Made by a program: the position numbers and the translations under genes
The notes under the pieces: generated by a model
Seen by the model: the letters and a program-made list of their open reading frames with translations, nothing else
Told to the model about the DNA's origin: nothing
Database searches by the model: none
Shown: in pieces, positions 15,844 through 24,967 of the stretch
Position numbering within the stretch: the stretch's first letter is position 1
How the letters are laid out: each line of letters starts with the position of its first letter
Source: Hondaea fermentalgiana
Taxonomy: Eukaryota > Sar > Bigyra > Thraustochytrida > Thraustochytriidae
NCBI GenBank assembly: GCA_014084085.1
Contig: NPFB01000060.1
Span: forward strand, 1-25,879
DNA length: 25,879 bases
Direction of reading: 5' to 3'

Positions 15844-16923
15844 ATGCCCTCGTGCGCATCGCATTGGCCCTTTCCCGCGTGCAGCTACGGAGGTGAATGC
15901 GATACGACGCTAGGGCGATGCATTTGCAAGCCAGCGTTTCTCGAGCGTGGAGACATGTTTCCATGGCCTGGCTACGATTGTGTTGTCCCGAAATATGTCG
16001 TGCTGGCGCTCTATACAATCGCGCTGGTGCTCGCTCTCTTTAATCTCTTGCGAAGGCTCTCCGCAATGCGGAGACTCACGCGCCAGCGAAAGACCAGGGC
16101 AGCAAAACCACACACTGGATCAGGGCATGACACCGTTATGCGTCTTCACACGCTCAGTTTAATGCAATGTGCACTCCAGGTTTCCATGTGTATTGCGTTT
16201 GTTGCCTCGCCAAGCGCCATCGTGGGCGAAGATGTGGCCAAGTCAGTTCTCCTTGCAGCTTGTGGGATGCTTTGCTATTATTGTATTTTTGAAACGTGCG
16301 CGTACTTTGCCAAAACGACAGCACAACTGACGACATTGCTTCATCTCACGATTCCGTCGATCCGTCGTTTCGTTCGGCTTTCCAAGCCCCCATATATGAT
16401 TTTGTGTCTCTGCACATTCGTCATTGCGCCTCTGGGTGGGCTTTGGAAGACCCAGACCCACGCGTGGCTATATATGCATCTTTGTGGTGCGCAGCTTCTT
16501 GGAGCCTACATTTTCGTTTTATTACATGTGAGCAGTGCCAGGTTTCTGTCGCTTTTGCAAAGTCAATCTGCTGCGTCGCCTGTGACGCACGTCCTCCGCG
16601 CGAGGATCCTTACTATCCGTCGTGTGGGATTTCTGCTCAATTTCGGGTTTCAGTTTGGTATCACTTTGATACTTGTGTGGCCCTGGGCGCGTAGCCTCGT
16701 GCCCATGATGGTTGCCTCGGTCCCCATTGGGACCGTTTCCACCGAGACGATTCTCTTTAAAGTCCTCGACACGCGTGCGACTCAGTCTCGAGCGGCTCAC
16801 ACCCACTTGCCGCCTCGTGGCTCTACCGTTGCCGTTGCGCCGAGCACCAACGCTTCATCCGGAACCCTCAGCGACCATGATGCGTCCGTGCTCTCCACGG
16901 CTCCAAAGACCGCACCACTCTGA
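15844..16923 (+). CDS. EGF-like seven-helix membrane protein, copy 2
   Basis: Tandem paralogue of the gene at 13511-14632, in the same orientation, with 359 residues. All six EGF-like cysteines are at the same positions (4, 13, 19, 26, 28, 46), with core CSYGGECD. Seven hydrophobic segments match copy 1, as do CYYCIFETCAYFA, ILTIRRVGFLLNF and WPWAR. The loop after the first helix (RQRKTRAAKP) and the C-terminal tail differ most from copy 1; both tails are rich in Ser, Thr and Ala. It too lacks a signal peptide before the EGF module. Conservation of protein against strong drift in DNA and flanks suggests an older duplication with both copies kept under selection. Function is unknown; a receptor role is inferred only from layout. 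Confidence 0.75.
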   Translation: MPSCASHWPFPACSYGGECDTTLGRCICKPAFLERGDMFPWPGYDCVVPKYVVLALYTIALVLALFNLLRRLSAMRRLTRQRKTRAAKPHTGSGHDTVMRLHTLSLMQCALQVSMCIAFVASPSAIVGEDVAKSVLLAACGMLCYYCIFETCAYFAKTTAQLTTLLHLTIPSIRRFVRLSKPPYMILCLCTFVIAPLGGLWKTQTHAWLYMHLCGAQLLGAYIFVLLHVSSARFLSLLQSQSAASPVTHVLRARILTIRRVGFLLNFGFQFGITLILVWPWARSLVPMMVASVPIGTVSTETILFKVLDTRATQSRAAHTHLPPRGSTVAVAPSTNASSGTLSDHDASVLSTAPKTAPL

Positions 16924-17718
16924 CTGCGCTACCCTGATTCTGACACCACCAAGCTGACGGTCGATTCGCAAAGGGGGTGGGCAACCTGACTGCGCTTGAC
17001 ACAGAATCCATACTTCCTGACGAATTCGTCCCCATTTCTGTCACCCGCCCAACTCAACGCCCTCCATCGGCCTCCGGCCGCCGGGCCTCTTCTTCGGCCC
17101 CGCTCGCTGCCTCCGCCCCCCAAAGCCAACGTCCTGCGCAGCCTCCTCTCCGCGCCGCCCGCGCTCTGCATGCGCGCCCTCCGCGTGGTGCATCCCGCCC
17201 TCCTCGGCGTGGAGCTGCTCTCTTCTTTCTTTCCTCTCCCTTGTCTTCTTCGTCCACTCTTTCCCTCTGCAGCGCCCCCGCCAGGCCGCGCCCAAGCCAC
17301 GCAAGCACAAGCAGACCAAGCCGCGCGAGCAAAGCCGCAACGCGCCGGCCATCCCCTCGCGGCGGCGCGGCAGCGGGGCGCGGGCGGCGCGCGGGCGCGG
17401 GCGCGGGGCCGGGGCCGGGCGCGCGGCCGAACCGCGGACGCCGGCTCTGCGCGCGCGAGGCGAAGTGGATTCACGTGACCGATCGGATCGGCTGGACTCG
17501 ATCGCGCAGAGCGAGCAGCGAAGGCAGGCGGCCAGACCTCGGCGGACGGAGGACGACGCGCAGACGGAGGACGCCCCGGCCGGCCGCAGGGGCTGCAGAG
17601 CGAGGGCAGCAGAGCAGAGCCGAGTCTGCGAACGGGGCGAGCGAGAGCCGGACGTCGAAGTCGCGTCGGGCGGCAGACCGACTGGCAGGGAGGGTGTGCG
17701 TGCGTGGGTGGGAACTAG

Positions 17719-17812
17719 CCTGCCAGCCTGCCTGCCTGCCTGCCTGCCGGCCTGCGTCCCTGCGTGCGGCTTGCGTGCGTGCGTGCCTGCGTGCGTGCCT
17801 GCTGCCTGCCTG
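17719..17812. repeat. CCTG and GCGTG tetranucleotide-type repeat tract
   Basis: (CCTG)5 is perfect at 17727-17746, then degenerate CCTG, GCGT and GCCTG units continue to about 17812. It lies about 125-215 bases before the sulfotransferase ATG. Confidence 0.85.
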
Positions 17813-17853
17813 GAGACCGCGACCGGCACGTGGCGGCGAAGAAACAAAACCGG

Positions 17854-17859
17854 TATATA
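17854..17859 (+). promoter_or_regulatory. TATATA, candidate TATA box
   Basis: TATATACATACATAAA starts at 17854, in an AT-rich island in otherwise GC-rich sequence, 82 bases before the sulfotransferase ATG. If it is used, the CCTG tract lies outside the transcript. Confidence 0.4.
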
Positions 17860-17935
17860 CATACATAAACGCAGCTCCAAGCGCCCGGGGCTGCGAGGGA
17901 GCCCACGGCTTGGCGTCCATCAAGAAGAGAGTAAG

Positions 17936-19411
17936 ATGCCTTGGCTCGTCCACGATGAGGAAAAGCCCGAGGATGACCTGCTCTTTGTGCACGTGCCGCG
18001 GTGCGGCGGGACCTCGCTCACCAAGCACTACAATGTGGCAAGAAAGTGTCGCAAAGGTCTTTGGCCGTGGCGCAGATTTGGAATGCTGTACTGGTTTTAC
18101 CGGTATCGGCTGCTGGAAAAGGCAAATTTTCCATTCATCACCATCGAGAACGCCATTTTCGTGTGTCAGTACACGGTAGCCATCATTCTCTACCTGACAG
18201 TGCCAGCGTATCGCCCCGGAAACGACTGTGATGCCGAGGATACATTTTGCGGCTATGGCGTCACAGCCTACTCACTTTTCGCCACGGGCGCCACGATGTT
18301 TCTGGTCTCAACCTTTCTCGGCACGGCACCATTCATTGGCCGGCAAACGATACTTCGACGCATTTACGCCGTCTTTTTCACGTATGTCTTGTGCAACTGG
18401 ATGGGACGGGAAAAGTGGCTTGTTGGCTGCAATATCAAGGGCTGGTTTGTGCATTTTACAGCTGCGAAAATGCTCAAGTATGAGTCGATTGAAGAGAAAG
18501 ACCTCGAGAACTCGTTCGCCATCGTACGCAACCCGTATAGCCGCATGGTCTCCGTGTACATGTACAACCGATTTGGACCGCTCGAGTCTTTCAAAGGCTT
18601 TGTAAAGCGCTGGTGCACCTCAAAACTGGCGCTCTACCGGCAAACAGGAAGCACCGAGGAATGGGATACGTACTGCCACGCGTTACCAATGTTCGAATAC
18701 ACGCACCTTGATGGAGAACAAATCGTCAAGTGCATCATCAAACAAGAAGAGCTCAAGACGTTGTGGATGCCTGGGCTCAAGATTCAATCACGGCGACACA
18801 AGAAACGCCTCAAGGAAATTCCCCCGAAAGTGGCGGACGCATTGCGGAGCATGCCGCATGCCAATTCTCGCAAGCGAAGCAAGCCATGGTGGGACTACTA
18901 CGACCAGGAGCTCGTTGATTTGGTTGCAACAAATTATGCCGAGGACTTTTATTATTTCGGCTATGACATTGCTCTGCCAAATCGCCCAGACCTTAAACCT
19001 CCGCCTATCGAGCCGCCCCCGAGCATCCGACCTTTTTCGAGCAATCTTGATTTTTCCATCTACAAGGATCAGGATCTCAAGGGTCTTGCCCGACGTGTGA
19101 GTTCTCAAATTTCCACCTCCTCCTCGCTTCGTAGCACAAGTCGTCGTCACGACGAGTCCCGCATGTCCTCGTCTATGGCGACCATTGGCGAGCCTGACAC
19201 TCGCGGATCCTCGCGTCGCATCAAGATTCGCGTGGACTCGCTCGAGACGAGCAAAGACGATACCAAAGAAGCGAATGAGCCCGCGTCTCCTGCGGCCGCT
19301 AAGAAAGCTGTTTCATCATCTGCAGCCACTGTCACAGAAGGAGACCTGAGAGCTCTCGACGCCGAGGATGATGCCGATGCTGCAGCGGGCAGTGTTCTCG
19401 ACAGGGTATAA
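17936..19411 (+). CDS. PAPS-dependent sulfotransferase with inserted membrane helices
   Basis: Sulfotransferases move sulfate from PAPS to sugars or other acceptors. The 491-residue product has the 5'-phosphosulfate loop VHVPRCGGTSLTK at 18-30. The 3'-phosphate motif AIVRNPYSRMVSVYMY is at 195-210, preceded by HFTAAKML. In Sulfotransfer_2-type enzymes these motifs are usually tens of residues apart; here about 165 residues separate them. The spacer has two strong hydrophobic helices (about 68-92 and 107-134) and a weaker one (140-156). The loop between the two strong helices holds Cys98 and Cys105, a possible disulfide. Residues 380-491 are Ser/Ala-rich and low-complexity. The ATG at 17936 is chosen because it precedes the conserved loop and the TATA-like site lies 82 bases upstream. 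No N-terminal signal anchor is seen, unlike typical Golgi sulfotransferases. The acceptor is unknown; sulfated exopolysaccharide is a guess. Confidence 0.82.
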   Translation: MPWLVHDEEKPEDDLLFVHVPRCGGTSLTKHYNVARKCRKGLWPWRRFGMLYWFYRYRLLEKANFPFITIENAIFVCQYTVAIILYLTVPAYRPGNDCDAEDTFCGYGVTAYSLFATGATMFLVSTFLGTAPFIGRQTILRRIYAVFFTYVLCNWMGREKWLVGCNIKGWFVHFTAAKMLKYESIEEKDLENSFAIVRNPYSRMVSVYMYNRFGPLESFKGFVKRWCTSKLALYRQTGSTEEWDTYCHALPMFEYTHLDGEQIVKCIIKQEELKTLWMPGLKIQSRRHKKRLKEIPPKVADALRSMPHANSRKRSKPWWDYYDQELVDLVATNYAEDFYYFGYDIALPNRPDLKPPPIEPPPSIRPFSSNLDFSIYKDQDLKGLARRVSSQISTSSSLRSTSRRHDESRMSSSMATIGEPDTRGSSRRIKIRVDSLETSKDDTKEANEPASPAAAKKAVSSSAATVTEGDLRALDAEDDADAAAGSVLDRV

Positions 19412-19749
19412 TACGCTTATTCATTTTTGCTCACCTTCATTTTTGCTTGGCGCTATCCCCCTTTCTCTGTTCCTTGTCTGTCTCATTTGTACATCTGCTT
19501 TGACGATCAGGTTTTTATAGATCCGGTGACCTAGGAGTTGTTTTTTTACATCGATATACTGCATACTATGGGCATGGACCAGCTGATGTGCTTGCGAGTT
19601 TGCGGCTTGTAAGTTTATCTCCACGCGCGAGTACGCTAGAGATAAAACGGCGCTCACGCCCGCTCGTGTGAGCTGAGTGTGATTCGATCGACGCGGGCGT
19701 CGTCACGAACGCCCCCCAAAAATAAATCGCGCGCGCAAGCGCAGTCAAG
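19412..19749. other. Intergenic region before SF-assemblin
   Basis: 338 bases without a gene: 3' end of the sulfotransferase and promoter of SF-assemblin. TTTTTATAG near 19512 is TATA-like. No strong element is seen. Confidence 0.45.
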
Positions 19750-20598
19750 ATGGAGTCCAAGTACAACGACGATGCGCGACTCGAGACGACGGAGAGCTCC
19801 GAGTCCGTGCTCGCGGCCAAGCGAGGCGAGCTGTCCGCGGCGTCGGAAGGAACCAAGGCGCGTCTGCGCACACTCATGTCGAATTTTGATGCCTTTGAAT
19901 CGGAGATGATCGAGGGCACCCGAACGAGGCGAGAGAAAGATGAACATGTTCTTGTCCAGCTGCAGCGAGAAATGGCCAGCTTGGAACAGGTCTTGCAAAC
20001 AGAAATGAAACAACGTGTGGAAATGAACCAATCGTTGCAGACATGGGCTGGCGAACAGGTGGAACACGTCAAGGAGATTCTCTTGCAGAAGATTCAAGAC
20101 AAAATGGAAGTCTTGCAGGAAAACATTGACCTCTTGAATGAGAGAGTTGATGACCTGCACGCTCAGCTCGAGCACGAAAAGGTTGCCATTCCGGCCGACA
20201 TTGAGCGACGTGGCGCAGAGCTCACGGAACGTCTTACTGCGTTTCAGGACCGCTTCGAGACCGAGCGACTCTCGAGACTTGAGCGTGAAAAGGTCATCAC
20301 CGGAAGGCTTGCAGATCATGAAAACCAGGTTAGCGAGGAACTTGATGCAGAGCGCGGAGAGCGAGAGCAAAAGTACCAGGAACTGCGTGCCGTTTTGGAA
20401 GAGAGTATTACCTTGCGCAAAGCGCGCACGGAGCGCTTTCACATTAAGATTGAAAAGGAAATTGCCAAGCTCAAGAATGCCATCCAAGAAGAGGCCGTGG
20501 TGCGCGAGCAAGAGGACGATGAAATTGCCGAGACGTTGACACGATATGCTGCAAAACTTCAAGACTCGCTACGTACGATCAATACGACGGAAGTATAG
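19750..20598 (+). CDS. SF-assemblin/beta-giardin family protein
   Basis: SF-assemblin forms the 2-nm filaments of striated flagellar root fibres attached to basal bodies; beta-giardin is its relative in Giardia. The product has 282 residues, the usual family length. A short Ser/Thr-containing head (1-35, TTESSESVLAAKRGELS) is followed by a nearly continuous alpha-helical coiled coil to about 275, rich in Glu, Lys, Gln and Arg, with prolines almost absent. Internal motifs such as RREKDEHVLVQLQREM and the C-terminal EEAVVREQEDDEIAETLTRY fit the family. The ATG at 19750 follows a short leader. The protein implies a flagellated stage such as zoospores. Other coiled-coil families cannot be fully excluded from sequence alone, but length, head and C-terminal pattern favour SF-assemblin. 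Confidence 0.85.
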   Translation: MESKYNDDARLETTESSESVLAAKRGELSAASEGTKARLRTLMSNFDAFESEMIEGTRTRREKDEHVLVQLQREMASLEQVLQTEMKQRVEMNQSLQTWAGEQVEHVKEILLQKIQDKMEVLQENIDLLNERVDDLHAQLEHEKVAIPADIERRGAELTERLTAFQDRFETERLSRLEREKVITGRLADHENQVSEELDAERGEREQKYQELRAVLEESITLRKARTERFHIKIEKEIAKLKNAIQEEAVVREQEDDEIAETLTRYAAKLQDSLRTINTTEV

Positions 20599-20843
20599 AA
20601 AGAAAAATCAGTATTTTGTTCTTGCTCTTTTTCTGTTCTTTCTTTCCTGAAATTGGTCAACGACCTGAAGCGCGCATTGTTTTTTCTGGCCACCCCTCGG
20701 GCCGCCCCCTAGTTTGTTTTTCTGTGATATAAAAAAAAGAAAAGAAAAAGAGACTAAAAAATACAAAGTAGTCATGGCAAAAGTCCGAATCCCCACGAGG
20801 AAGTGAGATCTTGCATTTGCAAGGCAAAATATCATCATCGCAT
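20599..20843. other. Convergent 3' region
   Basis: Shared 3' region of SF-assemblin (+) and the mitochondrial carrier (-), with a T-rich stretch just after the SF-assemblin stop and an A-rich stretch at about 20727-20765. No gene is seen. Confidence 0.4.
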
Positions 20844-21761
20844 TCACACTGTGCTCGAACGCTTCGACGCGAGCAGAGCGCGCTTGAACTCGCCCATAAA
20901 CACAAACGTCAAAACAGTGTGAGGCCCAACACGGCAAAAGTGCGCAAAGAGACCCTTATAGAAACCACTAATGCCTTCTGCGCGAGCGATTTTTGCAGCT
21001 GCATCCAAAGTGCCCGCGTAGAGCTCGCGACCCGGCGCAGAAGGTTGATTATAGATACGCGTGCGAAGGACATCGAGAGGGTTCAGCACAATAATCCCAA
21101 TGCACGAAGCCATGAAGGAGCCCGCAGCATCCCGCACAAAACCATCACGAACGCCAGCGCCAGCCAGCGCCTGCTTGGCACGCGCATTGGTCGTCATCAC
21201 AACTGAAGTGAATGTGATGGAGCGCGCAGCATTCACAGGCAAACCCTTGATAAGGGCAGAAGCTCCCTCCTCGGCGAAGATCTTGCGAAGGACAGCGGGC
21301 GTAGAAAGGCCTGCGATCTCATGATGACTTGCCGAAAGCGCGCCTGCGCTTTGGATGCGAACTTTGGCAAGGTCGAGCGAGTTGCACAGCACTGCGGCTA
21401 CAAGGCCAGATGTCCCACCCGCAATGAGCTGCTTCCAAAGTGGCGCCTTGCGAAGATTCTCTTCGTCAGGATGCATCCTTCGCAGGATGGGTTCAAAGAG
21501 CCCAAGTCTGAAAAAGCATTTGCTACCGTCGCGGAGCACGGACAGCTCGAGGCCTCGTTGTACGCCTCGAAGACCCTCGACCTCCCAGGTTTTGGTCATG
21601 CAGTCGAGCATACCTCTGTAGGCGCGTTTCCCGGCGCTCAATTCGCTGTCCATTTGCAGGCGGTTCTTGGCAACCTCAAACGGGTTGGTAAAGAGCACGC
21701 TCGTTGCCGCGCCCAGCCCCGAGCACGCCATGGTCTCGAGGTCCGAAAGCTTGGCCGTCAT
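20844..21761 (-). CDS. Mitochondrial carrier family protein, OAC1/SLC25A34-35-like
   Basis: Mitochondrial carriers move metabolites across the inner mitochondrial membrane as six-helix proteins made of three repeats. The 305-residue product has the three repeat signatures: NPFEVAKNRLQ (26-36), NSLDLAKVRIQ (127-137) and NPLDVLRTRIY (227-237), each followed by a matrix helix and an EG block (VEGLRGVQRG, EEGASALIKG, AEGISGFYKG). Repeat 2 has Ser in place of the signature proline. The subfamily guess comes from the third repeat, RIYNQP and the end FCRVGPHTVLTFVF, which recall yeast Oac1 and animal SLC25A34/35. If so, substrates would be oxaloacetate or related small anions. The ATG is the first in frame and fits the family start; no cleavable presequence is expected. 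It is divergent from the VSR-like gene. Confidence 0.9.
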   Translation of the reverse strand: MTAKLSDLETMACSGLGAATSVLFTNPFEVAKNRLQMDSELSAGKRAYRGMLDCMTKTWEVEGLRGVQRGLELSVLRDGSKCFFRLGLFEPILRRMHPDEENLRKAPLWKQLIAGGTSGLVAAVLCNSLDLAKVRIQSAGALSASHHEIAGLSTPAVLRKIFAEEGASALIKGLPVNAARSITFTSVVMTTNARAKQALAGAGVRDGFVRDAAGSFMASCIGIIVLNPLDVLRTRIYNQPSAPGRELYAGTLDAAAKIARAEGISGFYKGLFAHFCRVGPHTVLTFVFMGEFKRALLASKRSSTV

Positions 21762-21964
21762 GGCGGCCGCACGAAAGTTTGCCTGCCGACGACGAGCGCG
21801 GCCGCTGGAGAGCAGGTGCGTCGCGCCTCGCCACCCACGGCGAGCAGCTGGCGGACGAGAACGAACTGATTTCCTGCCGAAGATGCTTCATCCGTCGCGA
21901 CAACAACAAATTGGAGTGGGCGGGCCTGGGTGTCTCCAACAGCATGCACTTTGCGCCAAGGCCA

Positions 21965-22004
21965 GGCCAAGCAAGCTCGAGGCCAAGCAAGCTCGAGGCC
22001 AAGC
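21965..22004. repeat. 16-bp tandem repeat, 2.5 copies
   Basis: GGCCAAGCAAGCTCGA occurs twice exactly (21965-21980, 21981-21996) and then for 8 further bases. It lies about 200 bases upstream of the mitochondrial carrier start. Confidence 0.92.
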
Positions 22005-22493
22005 CTCTTCTGAGCTTGCCCGAGCGAGCGATCAACAAAGCAAGTAAGCAAGTCAACAAGCGCGCAAGCGAGCAAGCAAGCACGACACAAAGTGATTGTG
22101 GCCCACTCTGGGATGACGGAGTGACTTTTCCCTCGCAGCTCCTCAGATTGTTCACCCATCACGCGACGACCTGAAGTTGCCAACATTCCGCCTGTTCGCT
22201 CACTTTCACCCAGCCGTCCTTCCGCCACAACTCTAATTTCTGTGCATAAAATCTTCTGTCCTCCCTCCGCGGCCGTCCATTATGGTGCACAAGCACAAGC
22301 ACAAGGACCAGCACCAGCACCAGCCAGTATCTGCATAGTACAACGACAACTCGACATCAAAGGAGCTCGACTCGTTGCCGTCCTGCGCGTGCTCGCAGCC
22401 GCAGCCGCTGTCGCAGTCGCCGACCCGATAATTGGGTGGCCATGGCGGAGCGCACACGTGCCGATACGAGCCGAGACGAGACAAGACGGGACG

Positions 22494-22693
22494 AGCAGCC
22501 AGTGGCAGAGCACGCAAGCCATGACCATGAAGAATGACTGACCAATGGTGTCCACGACGACGAGCACGACGAGCGCGACGATCCTGACGACAGAGCTTGT
22601 CCCCATCTGAAAGTTGAAGTTCGACAGAAGATCGCCGGAGCTGCATACGTATAGCACTGCAAGAAGGAAAGAGAATGCGATCTCGAGATCATC
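22494..22693 (-). other. Uncertain hydrophobic coding fragment
   Basis: The minus-strand frame open at 22280-22753 encodes a stretch with membrane-protein character here: AFSFLLAVLYVCSSGD, then SSVVRIVALVVLVVVDTIG and SFFMVMACVLCHWLL. Codons end mostly in C or G, as in the window's genes. The frame becomes low-complexity Ala/Thr/Cys on the downstream side, and no partner exon is clear upstream. A pyrimidine-rich CTCTTTCCTTCTTGCAG on the minus strand (about 22660-22676) resembles a splice acceptor, but lies inside the frame. It could be an exon, a relic or chance. No family was recognised. Confidence 0.22.
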
Positions 22694-23087
22694 GCAGACG
22701 TGGGCCCCGAGTGTCTGCTCGTGCACGCGCCGCGGCCGAAAGCGAGTGCGCACTGGCTGGCCTGGCCGAGGCCGCCGGTTCGTTCGCCTGCGGCTTCGTG
22801 GCCGCCGCTTCGAGGCTCCGAGCGGCGCCAGAGAGCCTCTCGCGGACCGGAGCGGGGTCGATGCCGCGGAAGGTTCGCGTTGACGCGAGCGAGCGACTTG
22901 CTTGCCCGCCCTGGCGCTTGCTGCAAAGCGATCATTGCACGCAAAGCTTGTTCAAGGCTGATGCTGCACGATAGATAAACCAGTCGAGGAGAGCAAGCAA
23001 AGCAGGCAAGCAAAGCAAAACCCAAAAGCTAGTAGAGCGAGAACCTGGCGCGAGGCGACGCCGGCAGCGACGAGAGCAGCGGCGAGC

Positions 23088-24967
23088 ATGGCGCGGAGCG
23101 CGTGGGCGGCCGCGGCGGCCGCGGCGCTGCTGGCGGCGGCGGGCACGGACGGGCGCGCGACGCGTGAGTTTGTTTCGCGGCGGGGCGGTGGAGGAGACAG
23201 ACGCGCGCCGGGCCGGACGATTGGCGCTGCCGGCCGGCCCGGTCCGGCGCCGTAGGACAAAGACGGCGAGCGCGTGTGCGCGGGCGGGAGGGAGGAGACT
23301 GACGAAGACCCCGAGGCGCGCTGCGCTGCTGTGCTGCCGCTCGCGGGCGAGAGGACGTAGAGGTGGCGGTGACGACGGGATCGCTGACCGGACACAGTTT
23401 CACGGGCGTGCTCGAAGAGGACATCGGCAAGGTCGCCTTCCACAAGGTGAGCAGCGTGGGCGGCGAGGCCGCCTATGTCGAGCGCGAAGGCAGCACGTGT
23501 CTGGACCTCGGGTCCGAGTCCCTCACTGGCAAGGTGGCCATGCTCTTGCTTGAGGAATCGTGCACTTCTGTGATTGCCAGCATGGCGCGCTCGCTCGCAG
23601 ATCGAGGCGCCGTGGCCGTGGTCTTGAACTCGCACTCGTGCCTCTGCGAGGCTCTTAGCTCCAACGCTGTCAAGTCAAGCTCTACGTGGTGCGCAGAGAC
23701 GAGCTGTCTCGATTACATGCAGCCCAGAGGAGAACCAGAGGCCGACACCCTCTCGATCCCTCTCATTACCATGTCAAACGAGGACTTTGGTACCATCACT
23801 GACTGCCTTGGCGACACCGACTTTGTTGCTGACGATACCTTGCAGGATTCGTGCACGTCGGACATCCCCACGATTCGGCTGAGCTGGGACTTTCAGACAG
23901 CCAACAGTGGCGACCTCGAGGTCGAAGTTGTGTCCCAAATCGGCGCAGACATCAGCGTCAGCCCCTTCAAAAGTCTCGCGTTTCTCAATGGCGTTCTCGA
24001 CGTTATTGGCGACTCAATTGGTACTTGGACCATGCGCCCACCCGTTCTCGATGGCACAGCCATCGAACGCGACTGCAGCTCTTGCACGGAGCAGCATGAG
24101 ATCATTAACTGCACGGCACCGCCCACTGACCTGCAAACCCTCTGCGATGGTATCTGCATCAACGAGGGACGCTACTGCCAACCTTCGATTACGCTCAGTG
24201 CCACTGATTCTACGTACACAGTCTCTGGTGCTCTTCTGGTCCAAGAGTCGCTGCGTCAGATCTGCCTTATGCAGCAAGTTTCGGCTGACGCAGGACTTGT
24301 CAAGAACTTCTTCACTTATCTGCGTGAAATGGAGCTCAACTGTCTCACGAGCAGCACTTCGCTTACAGAGTCATGCTCCGAGGCCCGCCAAACGAGCAAT
24401 GGATTTGACGCTTCCGTCACCGCTACCTGTGTCACCAACAGCGGCACCACTGGCGAGAACACGATTCTCGAGAATATTATGCGCACGCCACAGGAGTACA
24501 TTGAAGACCTTGACATTATCAAGGCGCCTTCGTACCGCGTTAACGATGTGACGATCCCTTTTAGCAATAGCTGGGGCAACATGCTCTCGGCGATCTGTGC
24601 CTCCATCTCTGGCACGAGCCCGGACTTTTGCTCCTGCATTTACAACGATGACAGTGCGGAGCTGCGCAGTGATGATAATCTTCTCAGCAAGTGCTTTGGT
24701 ATCGCAAGTTCTGGCTCAACTACCGTCGAAAGCTCGTCCAACGCTGGACTCATTGCTGGCGTTGTTATCGCGGTTGTTGTCGTGCTCGGTGCTGCTGGAT
24801 TCCTCGTCTATCGCCGCTACTTTCGCAGCAGCGCGCAGGTCACCCGTGAGCAAGAGCTTCAAGATCTTGGTGGTGATACCGGCGCTACGGGCGCTCGTGC
24901 GGCCATTGCAAGGTGCTTTGGTTTCAACTCTGGCGGTACCAATGGTTTGTATCCGACCAAGACCTAG
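23088..24967 (+). CDS. Vacuolar-sorting-receptor-like protein (PA domain), two exons
   Basis: VSR/BP80 receptors bind soluble cargo in the Golgi or TGN and carry it to lysosome-like vacuoles. Exon 1 (23088-23163) encodes a signal peptide: MARSAWAAAAAAALLAAAG. Exon 2 runs 23361-24967; the spliced product has 560 residues. The PA domain lies at about 45-180 (GKVAMLLLEESC, RGAVAVVLNS, IPLITMS). The VSR luminal core follows, with LCDGICINEGRYCQP, then a helical block with VQESLRQICLMQQV, SLTESCSEAR, and a thioredoxin-like-position segment VTIPFSNSWGNMLSAIC. A single membrane helix (about 486-508) and a 51-residue tail complete a type I protein. EGF repeats of plant VSRs are absent. The tail has no clear YxxPhi or classic acidic dileucine motif, only EQELQDL. 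The start is set by the signal peptide and splice phase. RMR-type receptors are less likely, because the central domain matches VSR and there is no RING. Confidence 0.85.
23164..23360 (+). other. 197-base GT-AG intron in the VSR-like gene
   Basis: Donor GTGAGT at 23164 and acceptor GTAG ending at 23360. Exon 1 ends in phase 1 and exon 2 supplies the two missing bases, making CAG and then continuing the receptor frame. CTGAC at 23299-23303 is a plausible branch point. The pyrimidine tract is weak. The frame before 23361 has no signal peptide of its own, which supports the splice. Confidence 0.8.

Larger units (their letters stand above)
16924..17935. other. Intergenic region and GC-rich leader of the sulfotransferase
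   Basis: 1,012 bases without a supported gene. Most of it is GC-rich with Arg/Ala/Pro-rich frames on both strands. Open codons run into the sulfotransferase from 17465, but they are low-complexity and read as leader. The CCTG/GCGTG repeat and the TATA-like site listed separately lie at its right end. Confidence 0.5.
21762..23087. other. Divergent region between mitochondrial carrier and VSR-like gene
   Basis: 1,326 bases without a confident gene. It has a 16-bp tandem repeat at 21965-22004, degenerate AAGC/CAAG repeats at about 22030-22085 and 22985-23020, and GC-rich leader before 23088. A hydrophobic minus-strand frame inside it is listed separately. Confidence 0.5.

Noticed and set aside
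17465..17935. N-terminal extension of the sulfotransferase by 157 residues
   Set aside because: It translates simple repeats (CCTG and GCGTG) and Arg-rich sequence, and a TATA-like site lies inside it.
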